Positions 49,812 to 61,202 of a DNA stretch of 64,000 nt are shown one piece after another. This DNA comes from Bilabrum cf. latius (lineage: Eukaryota; Bigyra: Bicosoecida; Bigyra; Bicosoecida), in NCBI GenBank assembly GCA_965178125.1, contig OZ237755.1, forward strand, positions 868,001 through 932,000, in the 5' to 3' direction. The notes below the pieces were generated by a model, which was given only the letters and a program-made list of their open reading frames with translations, ran no database searches and was not told the origin of the DNA. The position numbers and the translations under genes are program-made. How positions within the stretch are numbered: position 1 is the first letter of the stretch; every line of letters begins with the position of its first letter.

Positions 49812-51980
49812 TCACAGACGTCCCTCGCTCGATGAAGATGGAAATGAAGGCAGGGTGGAATTGCGCTCGTCCTGCGCCTTCACAGAGGCAGGGCGCGCCC
49901 TGTTACCTCCTCCTCCTCCTTCTTGTCCTTTCCGTCGCTGCCGCTGGCCGAGGCCTCGCTCCTGCACCTCCCTTTGCATGGGCAGCCGGCCCGCCCACAG
50001 CATGCCTTCCAGCCACGCGATTGCACGCGCGCCCGCGTCCACGGCATGCGATGGCACGCCGAGCGCACGCTCGCAGTACCACAAAAGGTCTGCTGGGGCC
50101 GGCGCGCTGACCTGCGCGCGCACCACGCCGTTCTTTCCCGCGCGGACCTTGGCCTGAAGCCACTTGGCGGTGCGGCCGGGCAGCCGGGAGGCCTCTTCCT
50201 CCTTCGTCTCGTCCTCCTCTTGATCCCTACCCCCGGCAGCGTGTTTCTGCCTTTTCTCTTCGTTGATCTCCTTGGAAACGCGCCGAGCCGCCCTCGAGGC
50301 AGCCCGTCCCTCCCTCTCCGCTGCCTGCGACACCCAGTCAGCAGGCCTAGAAGGCCCCGATGCCCTTACCACGGCAGAGTGCATCATGCACCGAGAGGCC
50401 CCGAGCCCGGCACTTACCCAATCGTCGGCGCCTACCGGCGGCAGGCCCGTGTGCGGGTCTCGCTTCAATTTCTCCTCGATTCCGTCGACAGTCTCCTCCA
50501 CCCCTTCCAGTCCAGGGAACAAGAAGGGACTGGGGCCCACGGGAGGGTGTCCCGCGGCTGCAGCGTGCACTCCAGTGACAAGCGGCGCGATGGCGCGCTG
50601 CGGCATGGACGTATGCACAGCCACCATGCCCGTGCTGGGCCTCGGATATCCCGACTGGAACTTGGGCGCATCTGCCTCTGGCTTGAGCACGTCCTGGCTC
50701 AGCAGCAAGGGCAGCACCAGGGAGCAGCCGGGCGGCATGGCCCTGTGCCTCGGACATGCAGTCAGAGTCACGGCCGGCCTCTCGGGCTGCACGAACTCTG
50801 GCCCCTCCCAGTCGGCATCGTGCCTCTTCGCCAGCAACTGCTCGCGCGTGAAGCCGGCATGTCGGCAGAGCAGCACAGCCTTGGCCAGCTGGTGCTTGTT
50901 GGCGTCGTACTCCTCCTCCTTCTCCTGTTCGGCGGGCACGCGCCGTGCAGCCGACCCTGCCCCCCCACCGCTGGAGAACTGCGCCATCTCATGCGCCAGA
51001 TCCAGTCCCATGGACTCCGCCATGGCCTGCAGCTGGCGAGGCCAGGGCCCGCCCGCTGCGTGCACTGCATTCGCAGCCTCCTGCTGCAGCGAGCTGGCCA
51101 GGAGGGCGCCTAGGGCAGCCTCTCGCTCGGTGAGAGGGGCGCCCGCTGGCGGCCCCAACGTACCCAGGCCCGACCGGCCAAGCCAGGGAGAGGCCCGTTG
51201 CGACTTCGACGGGCTCGTTTGTCCCATCTGCACCGCCTCTGACGCTGCCTCGATCCACTCGGCAACCTGGGCCGCAGGCAGAACGACTGAGCATTCCGTT
51301 GCCGAAGCAACCTTTCCCCGAAGCGCGCCCTTTACGCCAAACTGGTCAGCGTGCAGCGCCCGCACCTTTTTCAGAGCATTCCTCTTCAAGTGGCTTATCT
51401 GGAACGGTATGTCGGTCGGATTCTCGAGCACAGGCCGCTTCAAAGCCACTCCTTGCTTGTCAAGGCGTCGCTACACCTCGAATGCAACCGAAACCAGCGC
51501 TCTATCTAGTGCTGCGTCAGTTTCTGCTAAATTTTGCAGCGGAGTTGCAACTACGGCTGGTTCCTCCATAGCATCCCATGGGGTTGGAGAGAACCAGTTT
51601 GGCTGCCCCACGACGTCAATACTCCGCTGATATGGGAAGGTGGCTACCATCCACCATTGCTCCTCCGAAAATACCTGGCCCGTTGGTTGGCCACCTGAGT
51701 TTGATTGATGCCTGGCGTACCGAGCCAAGAACGCCCGATTGAATACGCTTGAGGCCCCAGACACGCCAATCGGAAGCGTCCTATTGCTGCCCGCCCTGTC
51801 GGCAGGTACAAGCTCGGATGCAATCAAAGAGCCAGCTAGTGATGCACTCTACTTGATTGGGTACGTTTCATCTGCTGTCAGCGCCACGCCTGCCGGCTTA
51901 TTTAGGATACAGAACGCCTGCCTAGCCAGCAGCAAGCTCTTGCTTGCAACCTTCCTCGGAAAGCTTGGCAAGAGCGGCAT
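49812..51980 (-). CDS. Uncharacterised protein with charged coiled-coil C-terminus
   Basis: A 722-aa frame from ATG 51980 (an in-frame TGA precedes it directly) to TGA 49812, with two TAG-Gln codons at 51849 and 51471. The N-terminus, AFCILNKPAGVALTADETYP, weakly recalls pseudouridine-synthase openings, but no catalytic Asp motif follows, so this is not called. The ordered stretch FQISHLKRNALKKVRALHAD is helical. The middle is Pro/Gly-rich with CPRHRAMPPGCSLVLPLLLS. Residues 540-640 are strongly charged (KEINEEKRQKH..., DQEEDETKEEEASRLPG), and the last 60 residues are basic and Gly-rich. No membrane segment. Codon use resembles the neighbouring housekeeping genes, so it is probably a real, poorly conserved protein. 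Confidence 0.6.
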
Positions 51981-52219
51981 TCACCAGCAACCCGAGCAAC
52001 CCGACAGCCGGAGTCGATCTTGTTGCTCATGCAAGCTGGAGACGAACCATTGTTTCCTCAAAATGTGTGCCCTAAGTTGTTGCGCATTGTGGTGGATCGG
52101 ATCGTCGTCCGGTTTGAAAAGCAGTTGCGAGCACTTCCGCGAAGCAAGCATACGCGATAACCGCACTAGCATACAGCATGACCGGCATCCGTAGTAGGCA
52201 AAGCAATGCCAACGCGAAA

Positions 52220-54769
52220 TCATTCAACCCTTGCCTGCTTTACTGCAGGCTCCGTATCTTCCTGCTCGTCGGGATTCATGGCAGCCCCGAGGTCTGGGAC
52301 GAGGATCGGCAGCTCTTCCCACCGAGGGGAGCCCTGCAGCTCGCAGCCCCCGCCACTCGTTGTGCCGCGGCCTGCTTGTTCCCTCGACCGCTTCATCCCA
52401 GCGCGCTCAGTCGCATGCAGCGGTAAGGGGGTCTTCACCCCATTGCCGCCCACCCCGCTGTCCTCCAGCTGGTGACCCGCCATGGCGCGCAGTGACTGCT
52501 GCTGGATGGGCTCGGCCACCCCGCAGTGCCCCTGGTCCACGCGCAGCCCAGCCGTCAGTAGGGGCAGCTGCTGGTGATCTGCCTCCTTCCAGTTCCTCCC
52601 GAGCGCCTGCAGCTCGCCGGGCAGGCCAGCCGCAGACACGTCCGCCACTCTATTGCTCCTGCTCCTTCCCCTCCTCGCCGCCCGGGCCTCCCCGACCGTC
52701 CCGCTGTCGAACCGGAAGGGCTCCTTGTCCAGCGCGTCGCGCGCGAGCCCGGTGACCGTGGGCATGCCCCCATCCTCCTCGCTGCTGCCGCCGCTCTCGC
52801 TCTCCATTCCTGCAGCCAGCAGCAGGTCCTCAGCACCATCCGCCTCCATGGATCGCTGCAGACGCTGCTCAGTCATGGACTGCGGCCCCAGCGGGAATCC
52901 ACCACGGCCACCGCAGCAGCTGCTGCTGGTCGTTGCTGCTCCACACACTGGCTCCATCTGCTCGGGCATCAGGCGGATGAAGGGGCCGTCTGGTAGGCAA
53001 TCTTGCCTGTCGGCGGCCCTCACCTCACTGTCGCTGCTTTGTCCCCGTCCGTCAACGGCAGCAGGTGCAGGCTCGAAGATGCCCCCAGCGGACCCGGCGA
53101 TAGGCATGTCTGCCTGCCGCAGCAGCTCCGTGATCCCCCCTTCTTCGTCTTCGTCCTCTGCATAGCCCATGCCCAGCTCCGCGCAATCCTCCTCGTCCCC
53201 ATTGAGGACCAAACCCACGCCCATCCCCAGGGAGGACGAGGAACGCTCGCCGTCTGGTCCATACAGCGACGTGGACGGGGGCGGTGAAGAGGGAGACAGC
53301 GCGGGAGAGCTGCCGCCGTGTTCCCCAGCTATAGGCCCAACGGCAGCCTCAGCAGCGGCATACATCCGAGCGCTAGCGGGCTCGTTGCCGGGAGGAGCAG
53401 CCAGCGGCGCGGGCTCACCCTCCAGAGCCTCTCCGCCCCCCTGCATGGCTCGCATCGCAACCATGGAGCGGGACATGGGGCGACCAGCCATCGCTGTGAC
53501 CTCTGCCGCCAGCTTCTGCTGTTCCCTGGCGTGTTCCCGGATGGCGAACTCTGCCTGCATGCACTGCCGCGGGGACATGGGCCTGTGCTCACCCGCTGCC
53601 TGCTGCTCGGGCTGCACCACCGCGGGCACGGGGCCACCCTTCGACTGCCGCTGGATTGAGAAGCTCGATGCAACGTCGTACTGAGAAGCGGTGCCCCCTG
53701 CAGACGACGAGGCGGAGGAAGACGAGGAGTGAGCGTGCGTGGCCCGCGAGCAGCCGCTGTTGGCCCCGGCCCCATCTGGTGCGAGCTGGAACGATACGAT
53801 GGATTGGGCAAGTCCCTGCCGCTCACTGCCCTGCCCCGATCCTGACAGCTGGGCCCCTGCAACACCGGTGCCCCCTCGCGCTTGCTGCTCTATCTTCATC
53901 TTCGCGGCCTCCTCGTGTGCCGCCCAGCGCGACCGGCTGCAACCGCCCATACCGCCTCGGTTGCTGCTGCTGCTGCTGCTGATCGACGAGCCCCGAGCAG
54001 TGCGGCGCCCAGCCATGGTCAGGGCACGGGTGGTGGTCGATGATACAGACCCGGAATCATTTCTAGCCGTGTCGCGAGCACCTCCGATGGCGGCCTGTCT
54101 GCCTCCGGAGGCCTGTGGGCGAGTGCCGGGCGGAAAGATGATGCCTCCCGCGGCGCTCTGGGGGCCCGTCGCGGGCACGCCGGTGGCACTCGCAGGGGTG
54201 GGATCTGCCGCGAGTGTCGCCGCCACAGCCGCGGATGGCTCCCCGAAGGACGCCTGAAACGGCGCGGGGATGCCGCTGGCAGCGCTGAGGACACCCTGGA
54301 TGGCGGCAGCAACAGACTGCCGGGCCAGGGTGGGATCCTGCGATGGAACATGCTCGGATAAGGCGATGGATTTCCCGGCAGCTCGGAGGGCGGTAGGGCG
54401 GAGCTGCTTCAGCGCCTGGGGGTCCACGAGAGCGCCCGCCAAGAGGCAGTCGCCTGCAGGCAGGGCCCCCCTGAGGACCGCCTGCCTTGCCTTGCGAGTG
54501 AGTTCCTGCTAGTGCGCGGCCATGCTCTCTGCTTTGCCGGTCTGTGCGCTGGGAGGCTGCACGTGCTGAGCCACGGCCTCTGCAAATCGAGGGACGAGCA
54601 CGTCGTGGAGAGCACCGCCCGGCGCGCCAGCCCCTCGCTGCACGGCGACGGCAATGACCGCACGCAGAATGTCTCGCTCCGCGGAGAGAGCGGCTACTTG
54701 GGCCTAAAGACCGTCTACAAACGCCTTTTGCCGCTCTCGGTGCAGTTGCGCGGACATTCGGTTGCGCAT
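52220..54769 (-). CDS. bZIP transcription factor
   Basis: 849 aa from ATG 54769 to TGA 52220, with TAG-Gln codons at 54704 and 54509. The N-terminus is a bZIP basic region, RNRMSAQLHRERQKAF (the invariant N-x-x-S-A-x-x-x-R pattern), running into a short zipper with Leu/Val at heptad spacing (FVDGLQAQVAALSAERDILR). bZIP dimers bind ACGT-like sites in the nucleus. The remaining 750 residues are low-complexity (Ser, Gly, Ala, acidic runs), typical of activation regions; EQEDTEPAVKQARVE closes the protein. The basic region seems to begin just upstream of the ATG (THRRL before MRNR, preceded by an in-frame TGA), so a short 5' exon ending at an AG near 54774 may be missing. Confidence 0.75.
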
Positions 54770-55556
54770 CAGCCTGCGATGGGTGACAGATCAGCACCCA
54801 CGTGTATCTAGATCCGGCAGAAATTCGCCCGCAACTCATTACCAGCGACTACCAGCAGCTTCGTGGCTTCCAAATACACACAAATCTACATCATTCATTC
54901 AAATAGCGCGCTGGATACTTTCATTTCATCTCCATGGGGACAAGACCCTAGCCGAAATTTGGGAAAGACATAGAAAGTCTGAGGGGCACCCAACCGAGTC
55001 GTTCCTTTCTCACCTTCTTTCCTTCTTACTTTCGCTGCCATTCGTACTTGTTTTGGTAGAATGAACGGCCTCAGATCGGCGATATCGATGTCGAGCTCTA
55101 GATTCCATCATCTGCAAGGTGGGAAGTCAGGCGTCGATGTGGCAATGACGTGCTCCCATTCGCTTCTCTAAACATCAATTCAGAAGATTTTTTGGCCCTA
55201 CAAAGCGTTTGAAGATACATTTATCCATATCGGAGGGAAAACCTGTCACTATGTCTGTTCATTCATGGTAGTTTGGCGCTGACGCTTCAGGAGACGGCCG
55301 CATCACCTCGGGGTTGGGATCGCAAAAAAACTGAAAATTTTACTACATTCTTGCTGAAAATATTCTTTTTAAAATAACAACTTACGAATAAATGTCAAAA
55401 TTAGGCAAAATATCTGTCTACTGACGAAAGAAGGGCCAATTTTACCCGCACGGCTGCGCTCGCGTGCTGGATTGCCGGAATCCGTATTAAAAATTTAATC
55501 AGTGCAGTTTCAAAACACCTGGATATTCGTAATTCGCTCAGTAACTATTGAGGATC
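54770..55556. other. Divergent intergenic region between bZIP and FKBP genes
   Basis: AT-richer DNA. It should contain both promoters and perhaps a 5' exon of the bZIP gene. No RNA gene or repeat was recognised, and the short ORFs are not coding-like. Confidence 0.4.
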
Positions 55557-56297
55557 ATGGTTTACACGCAGATGTGCTTATTAGGCCTCGTATGCTTGAT
55601 GGTGATCACACGATCCGCAAGCGATCATGGGTTGGTGGACCTTGAGGACGCCGCAAAGACCATCCAGAGAGATCTGAGCCAGTTTAAGCTATTGGTGCAG
55701 CGAAATAAGCTAGATGAGGGAAAGAAGGCGCTTAAGAGCCTCATCGAGGCAGTTTCTAACCTTGAAGAGTATGTTGTAGACCCGTCGTAGCGTCGAAAAT
55801 AGTTGAAGGACAAATCTAAGTCGGTCGAGTTCGACACGGGGGCTCGCTGGAGCTTGGAGACAACGCATCACCCAAAGAAGTGTTCGCGCCGTGCATTACC
55901 AGGCCATAGAGTTAAGGTTCATTTCGTCATGAAGCTTCTTGGGAACAACAGGATCGCGGATTCGTCGTTTAAGACTGGCTCGATGCCGCGCCGTTTCGTG
56001 CTCGAGTCTGACGAAGCTCCGCCTGCATGGTCCCGGGCACTCCGGGGCGCTTGCGTGGGCGAACGACGCACGGCAATTGTTCCATGGAAGCTCGGATATG
56101 GGCCAGCTGGGGAGGCGAGCGTGGGTGTACCGCCTCGCGCTGACCTCAAGCTCATCTTCGAGGTGGTAGATGTGGGGTCCAAGCCGGTCCCGGGGTTCGA
56201 ACCAGCTGCGGCAACCGCGGAAAGTAGTGAAGAGACTGATACAGACTTGGGTAGTTCTGATGGCGAAGAAGAAGGGGGGCTGAGTGAGGAGCTGTGA
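55557..56297 (+). CDS. Secreted FKBP-type peptidyl-prolyl isomerase
   Basis: 246 aa, ATG 55557 to TGA 56295, with TAG-Gln codons at 55788 and 55800. Residues 1-24 form a signal peptide (MCLLGLVCLMVITRSASD), so the protein enters the secretory pathway. Residues 25-80 are a charged helical segment. Residues 115-212 form an FKBP domain: HRVKVHFVMKLL, FKTGSMPRRFVL, WSRALRGACVGERRTAIVPW, LGYG, then VPPRADLKLIFEVVDV. FKBPs catalyse cis-trans isomerisation of X-Pro bonds during folding. The acidic tail (SSEETDTDLGSSDGEEEGG) has no HDEL-type retention signal. Some aromatic pocket residues look altered, so activity is likely but not certain. Confidence 0.85.
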
Positions 56298-56767
56298 TGG
56301 TGCCGAGATTGGCTGCCCTCGCCTGCTCTAGGGATGGTATTGGATGGGTTGGGTTAGGTGCATTGCGGTCATGAGTGCTTGCAAACGGTGCTTTCAACCA
56401 AATGCTCTCTGTCTTGGCGCCCTGTCACCTATCTCCTGCTCAAAATCCATCCGTGCGGGCCGAAACTACAGCAGATGCCAGAATTACATTGCCATGAGCC
56501 ATGATGCCCAACCACACGAGAGCCCAAGCTTCCCACTGTGTATCCAACTTATGGCTGTCTATTTAGACCACCTGCGGCGCTACGTGCTGCCTCCAAATGC
56601 CGCTATGCGAGACACGGGTTTGTCACCAATCCTAGTCACGCACAGGCCCACAGTGACCCTGTATTCGCTGAGTAGTTCTCCGTTGCTAGACAATAATAAA
56701 GATATGCCCTCCGTGCGCCTGATTGTTCCAGGCTGCCGACTTGGCATGGCATGATGGCATCAATCAC
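56298..56767. other. Intergenic, convergent 3' ends of FKBP and COX16 genes
   Basis: A plus-strand ORF (56344-56754) is open but shows no coding-like composition or family match. No RNA gene was seen. Confidence 0.45.
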
Positions 56768-57178
56768 TCAGTCATCGTCGTCGTCTTCGTCAAGTGGCTT
56801 CGGCAGGGGCTTTATCTCCAACGGCTCATCTCCAATATCTTCCATAATTTTCTGTAGTGGTAGTTTGACGATATCACGCTGGTTCAGTGCGTATGTAGAT
56901 GTCAAGGACGCTAATTTTGGTCACAGAAGTGCTTACTTTTCTTTCCTCCTCCAGCTAGAACTGTCTCTGGCTCTGATTCTTCGTACGCTGGTCAATTTTT
57001 TCATATTTTAGTGACATTGTCTGTGGCATATCTGGTATGGCAAACAAATTCAGGCTCGATTGGCTGGGAGGTAGTCGTCGACGCCCTCAATGACCTTGGC
57101 ACTTACTGAGCTCAAGCCGTACAGTCCAGCCACGCACAACACAAAGACAGGGACTCCTCGTCGAAGCAGGGCAGACAT
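56768..57178 (-). CDS. COX16: COX16-like cytochrome c oxidase assembly protein (3 exons)
   Basis: Exons 57107-57178, 56937-57020 and 56768-56878 on the minus strand join without frame change into 88 aa ending at TGA. Introns are 86 and 58 nt, with GTAAGT...CAG and GTAAGC...CAG ends. The protein has one membrane segment near the N-terminus (RGVPVFVLCVAGLYGLSS), then LKYEKIDQR, EEERKRDIVKLPLQKIM, and a tail with EIKPLPKP followed by acidic residues. This order (membrane helix with GVP, RYE-x-x-D-like motif, then a WE-x-x-RIPRP-like end) is that of COX16 of the mitochondrial inner membrane, which acts in copper-centre assembly of COX2. A TAG at 56954 reads as Gln. The exon model is inferred from splice signals and frame. 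Confidence 0.7.
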
Positions 57179-57678
57179 TTTTCCTCAACGCTCTGTCGTC
57201 AGGTCAATGACTTATTGGCAGATTGCTGCACATGGTACGGCAGCTGCAGCGCACTGCCTTTCGTCCGCACGGCTCCTCAGGACCGGACCATGCCCCTGTT
57301 CGTCGGCTGAATCCGGCTGGCTGTCACGTGGCAGTTGAAGGGAATGCGGACAGCCTGGTCACCAGTCCAGTCGAGGTCGTCCCACCTGCCACCTACCTCC
57401 CCCTGCACCTGCACCTGCCTGCAGCACGCTTTGACGCGATGCTGTCGGCGTCCATGCGCAGTTGTCACACAAAGCGCGCGATTCAGGACCTTCACACGAA
57501 AATAAGCTCCCAAGTGCAGAGAGGGGGGAGGGGGGCGCCCTCCAGCAGACCCCAAGACTATGGCAGAAGTCCAATCCCGGCTATCCACCACGACAGCCGC
57601 ACCGTGTCGACTCGGAGCGATATCAGGCGACTCTCTGTCCGGCGCACAACCTGCTAGGATTCTACAGTAGGTAGTGTT
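57179..57678. other. Spacer between COX16 and CEP20 genes
   Basis: A minus-strand frame (57277-57678, ending TGA) is open for 133 codons (contains GGRWDDLDWTGDQAVRIPF) but has no ATG and no recognised family. It may be an unrecognised exon or noncoding. A competing plus-strand ORF covers the same stretch. Confidence 0.3.
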
Positions 57679-58373
57679 TCAAACCCCGCCGCCGCTTGCT
57701 CCCGAAGCTGCCGCGCCCGTAGCTCCCTTTCCAAAGCCCCGACCTCCAACAGCTGCAGGCATCATGGAGCTGCCGGATGGCTGAGCGAGCTCGATGCGAG
57801 CCCCAGATCCGGTGGAAACTTCGAAGGCGCTGTCACGCTTGCGCCGCTACTCGCGTGTAGCGACCACGGCGGCACGCTCTGTAGCCCTGTGTTCTCGCAT
57901 CTGTTTCGCGTACGCTGCAAGCTCGTACAGAAGCGGCACGGGTCGGCCGTCCGAGCACTCCAGCCGAACGTCTGTACCAGCTTTTTCGCCAAGCCCGCAT
58001 TCAAATGCGGCCAAACGCCTTCTCATCCTGTGTTCGCTATTGATGCCAGATTCTTCCGTAAATACGCTGAGAGATGCTTCCATCCCATTGAACTCCAGGT
58101 ATTCCCGAATCAGTTCGTTCAACAGCGTGTTCATGGGGTGCTAGTCCGGTTTCATAGAACTCTGCACAATAAGATGGCATAATAAGTTTGTTGGGCGTCG
58201 TGGCAGAAACGTTCACAGTATTTTCTAGAGCTGAAATGCATTCACATTCAAAACAGACAACGTACATGATCTGCTAATGCAGAGAGTGCCGCTGCTCTCG
58301 CGCCCGCACGAAGATGTCCCATGGCTCCGTTTCGCTCTAATGCTTCGCTAAGCTCTGTTTGGAGGTCTTCCAT
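57679..58373 (-). CDS. CEP20: CEP20/FOR20 (FOPNL) centrosome/basal-body protein (2 exons)
   Basis: Exon 1, 58266-58373, encodes 36 aa (ELSEALERNGAMGHLRAGAR), matching the family N-terminus (LKETLEKRGVLGHLKARIR). A 104-nt intron (58162-58265) with GTACG...CAG ends follows. Exon 2, 57679-58161, encodes TLLNELIREYLEFNGMEASL, the LisH/TOF motif, almost identical to the family's LINELIREYLEFN, then VPLLYELAAYAKQMREH. TAG-Gln codons lie at 58141 and 57847; the stop is TGA. Total 196 aa, close to the family's 170-200. FOR20 docks basal bodies and is needed for ciliogenesis in animals and ciliates, so its presence suggests centrioles or flagella. The Gly/Ala/Ser-rich tail is species-specific. Confidence 0.9.
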
Positions 58374-58703
58374 CCGACTAGACCCTGTTGTGTGGTCCGA
58401 TGCCAAACTCGAATGAACGAACCTTCTTTGTCGGTGATGAGGTGTCGGCTTCGGGCACCCTCGAGGTGGTGAAAGTTTGACCTGATCAACACAGCCATGA
58501 CAATACGCGGAGCTTCAAGCTTCCGCGCATCGTCTCGAGGCAAGGCGCGCAATCTCAGCCGCCGACTGCCCGTGGTACGCCGCCTTCTTCCAGGTATTTG
58601 CGCTCGTTACATGCATGCAAGTGGGTAGATCGCCTTTTGCACGGGTTCCATAAGCATGCGACTCTATGGTGCTAGCCTGCACACCGCCTGACTCCCAATA
58701 CAA
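58374..58703. other. Intergenic between CEP20 and mitochondrial L11 genes
   Basis: Upstream region of CEP20 and 3' flank of the L11 gene. No tRNA-like cloverleaf, repeat or coding-like ORF was recognised. Confidence 0.45.
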
Positions 58704-59141
58704 TCACTTGCCGACTCGCAAGCCGAGAGATTTCGCAGATGCCATCACAGTCCTGACCACGCTTCGCAGCGGAATTGCCCGCATCGTCGGATCCCACTAC
58801 TACTTTGACTTTGCAATTTCGTACACTGCTTTGATACTGACGTCCCCAACGACGTCGTGCCCAGGGCGCTGCGACCCCTTCGTGATCCCTGTCACTCGCT
58901 TCAGGTACCAGGACGAAGGCGGCGGGAGCACGTCGAAATCGAATGTCCTGTCATCGAATGCCCTAAGTTTTACTCGCATCACTGCACTTTCCTTCAGCTC
59001 CGTGGTGCGCGCGTTGAACTGCTTACAAAACTCCATCATGTTGACGCCGAGAGGGCCAAGCGCCTAGCCAATCGCAGGCGATGGCTTTGCTACCCCAGCA
59101 TTGACAAGAAGCCTTGCAGTTCCCTTGACTACCTGTGCCAT
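58704..59141 (-). CDS. MRPL11: Mitochondrial large-subunit ribosomal protein uL11m
   Basis: 145 aa, ATG 59141 to TGA 58704, no intron. It follows the L11 family throughout: VNAGVAKPSPAIGQALGPLG (the family's PxxGxALG signature), VNMMEFCKQFNART, a WYLKRVTGITKGS rRNA-binding block, VYEIAKSKQQWDP, then PLRSVVRTVMASAKSLGLRV. The TAG at 59064 and the adjacent TAG pair at 58800/58797 must be sense: the conserved C-terminal helix follows directly after the pair. uL11 forms the stalk base where factors bind the ribosome. It resembles plant-type mitochondrial L11, so a mitochondrial location is inferred; no long targeting peptide is visible. It is divergent from TFIIE-alpha. Confidence 0.92.
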
Positions 59142-59270
59142 GATTCTCTCGTTTTGGTTTGTGCGTTGTCCCGCCGCGAAAGTTTGTGGTTGTCTTGCCG
59201 CCGGTCTTATTCCGGTTTTGGTTCCAGGTTCCACTCTACTTTTTGGCAGTGTGATCACGTTCTGCACGAA
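59142..59270. promoter_or_regulatory. Bidirectional promoter region, MRPL11 / TFIIE-alpha
   Basis: Only 129 bp separate the two divergent ATGs, so both promoters and 5' leaders must lie here or overlap. No TATA box is obvious. Its role is inferred from position alone. Confidence 0.45.
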
Positions 59271-61202
59271 ATGTCTGCGGTGCACCCGGATCGAACACAG
59301 GTCGTACAGACTTCTTCAGATGCCGTTCTGCGCAAAGGGAGGGAGGATGCAATGGAGCTGCTGGAGTTACATCCAAAAGTTGCAGAGCTGGCCAGGCTTG
59401 TCGGAAGGATGTTCTACAGAGACGAGCACGTAGTGCTAATTGATTTGCTTACATAGCCCCATGGAAATGATGCCAATGGCTCCGGTGGTTCTTTGCCGTT
59501 TCTGCGGGAAGATCAGCTCAGCGCAGTCATGGGCCTGCCGCAAAAGCAGACCAAGGCTATATTGGAGGACCTGGTTCGAGACGGCATTGTCGCAGTTGAA
59601 ATTGGCGTTATAGAAAAAGCGAGCACAGAGGAGCGAAGGGCCGCTCGCATCCGCGCTGCAGCCGCGGCTCAAGCTGGCGAGACCGTGGCGATGAAGCTGT
59701 CGGCCGACGAAGCCCGTCGACGAGCAGGCAGGTTAACTTTGGCAGAAGCGCAGGCAGCAGCTGCTCGAGACAAGGAACTAGCCAGGCGAGAGGGCTCCGC
59801 CCGGCCCTCAAAGAGCGGCGTCTCACTCGACGACGCCGACGCAGCGAGCGCCAACCAGGAGAAGACCAACTGCTACTACATCGACCCGCTGGCGCTGGTA
59901 GAGAACACCCGGCTCAGGCTCGCGCTCATGAGCAAGGTCATCGCAGGGTTAGAGAGGAACCAGTCTAAGCGCGAGCAGCTGCAGTGCGATACACCCGGGT
60001 GCAGGTCGAGGTACACGCTGCTGCAGGCCCTCCGCGGTAGGCAGTCGGCCGCGGGTGCTGCAGGTGCAGGAACCGGCAGCAGCAGCAGCAGCAGCAGCGT
60101 ATCTGGGGGCCATCGGCAGCAGCTGACGTGCCATAAGTGCGGCGCCCCGCTGCGGGACATTGATGGGGAAGAATCCCGCACGGCAGGCGCCATGGCAGCA
60201 ATGATGTCCGACAGGTGGCAGCTGCAGCAGCAGCCTCTGCAGCGGGTCCTAGCCAAGCTGCAACGAGTGAAGCTGCCGAGGAGAAAACCGTCCTATTTCA
60301 TCCGATAGGGCGTGGTGTCACTGCGTGCAGCTAGGGCACAAGACGCGGCAGGCGGGGCGGGTGGTGGGGCGTCTTCGGGTGCCGGTGGGGGGTACGGGGG
60401 GGGCGGCACTTTGGCAGGGGGTGTGTACTCGAGGACGGCTTCGTCTCGGGTGCAGGTGGTCATGGATGAGGGGGGTGGAAACGATGGGGGAAGTGGTGGT
60501 GCGGCAGACGGTGGAGCAGGTCTTTTTGTGCTGGATGAGGACGGGGACAGGATGGATGGGATCGGGGGGGGCATGGGTATGGGGATGGGAATGGGAGGGG
60601 ACGACTGGGGCGCCGCGGAGGATGCAGCTATGTCGCTTGGTGGAGGAGGGATGCGGGCTGCGAAGCGATCTCGGGTAGATGCTGCTCCCGGCGCGGGTGA
60701 GGCTGGAGACAGGGCTGGGAATGGTGCGGGCTCTGGGGCTGCCGGCCTGTCCCACCTGACGCGCTCCAGCATCACCGGCAAGGACACGCACGTGATGGGC
60801 ATGCTCAGCGCGCAGGAAAGCGGGGCAGTACTGGGTAAAGGAGCAAAAGATTAGTCAGGGAACAACTAGTAGGCGGTTGCAGCTGTGTGGAACGACCTCA
60901 AAGGCATGCTGGGAGGAGACAGCGACAGCGACGATGATAGCGACGATGATGGTGACGAAAGCACGAGTGACAGCGCGGCAGGCCAGAGCGCGACAGGGAA
61001 AACAGGTGCAGCTGGCCATCCCGTGCACGGCGATGCCTCGAGCGGGACAGCGGATGGCGAGGCTGGCATGCAGGGGCCCGCCGAGAAGTCGGGTGAAGGT
61101 GGCAGTGGCGAGGCAGGTCGGGGGGAAGGGGAAGGGGAAGGGGAAGAGGGAGAGGGAGAGGGAGAGGAGGATAGCTGGAGTGACGCAGAGAGTGCGGAGT
61201 GA
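59271..61202 (+). CDS. GTF2E1: Transcription initiation factor TFIIE subunit alpha
   Basis: 643 aa when TAG is Gln (59454, 60306, 60852, 60867, 60870), ATG 59271 to TGA 61200. Residues 37-110 form the extended winged helix: ARLVGRMFYRDEHVVLIDLL, then LREDQLSAVMGLPQKQTKAI and LEDLVRDGIVAVE. The conserved CYYIDPLALVENTRLRLALM follows near residue 202. A zinc ribbon has C-x4-C (CDTPGC) near 239 and C-x2-C (CHKCG) near 287. A Gly-rich linker leads to the acidic C-terminal tail (EEDSWSDAESAE) characteristic of the subunit. TFIIE-alpha recruits and regulates TFIIH at RNA polymerase II promoters. Under the standard code it would end at 60308 without the acidic tail. Confidence 0.93.

Noticed and set aside
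50263-51630. 455-aa plus-strand ORF opposite the 49812-51980 gene
   Set aside because: The minus-strand frame has TGA-bounded structure, two TAG-Gln codons and more protein-like charged segments; the plus frame looks like a shadow.
49812-51980. Pseudouridine synthase call from LNKPAGVAL
   Set aside because: Only a short N-terminal resemblance; no catalytic Asp motif follows.
56344-56754. 136-aa plus-strand ORF between FKBP and COX16
   Set aside because: Composition is not coding-like, there is no family match, and it fits a 3' flanking region.
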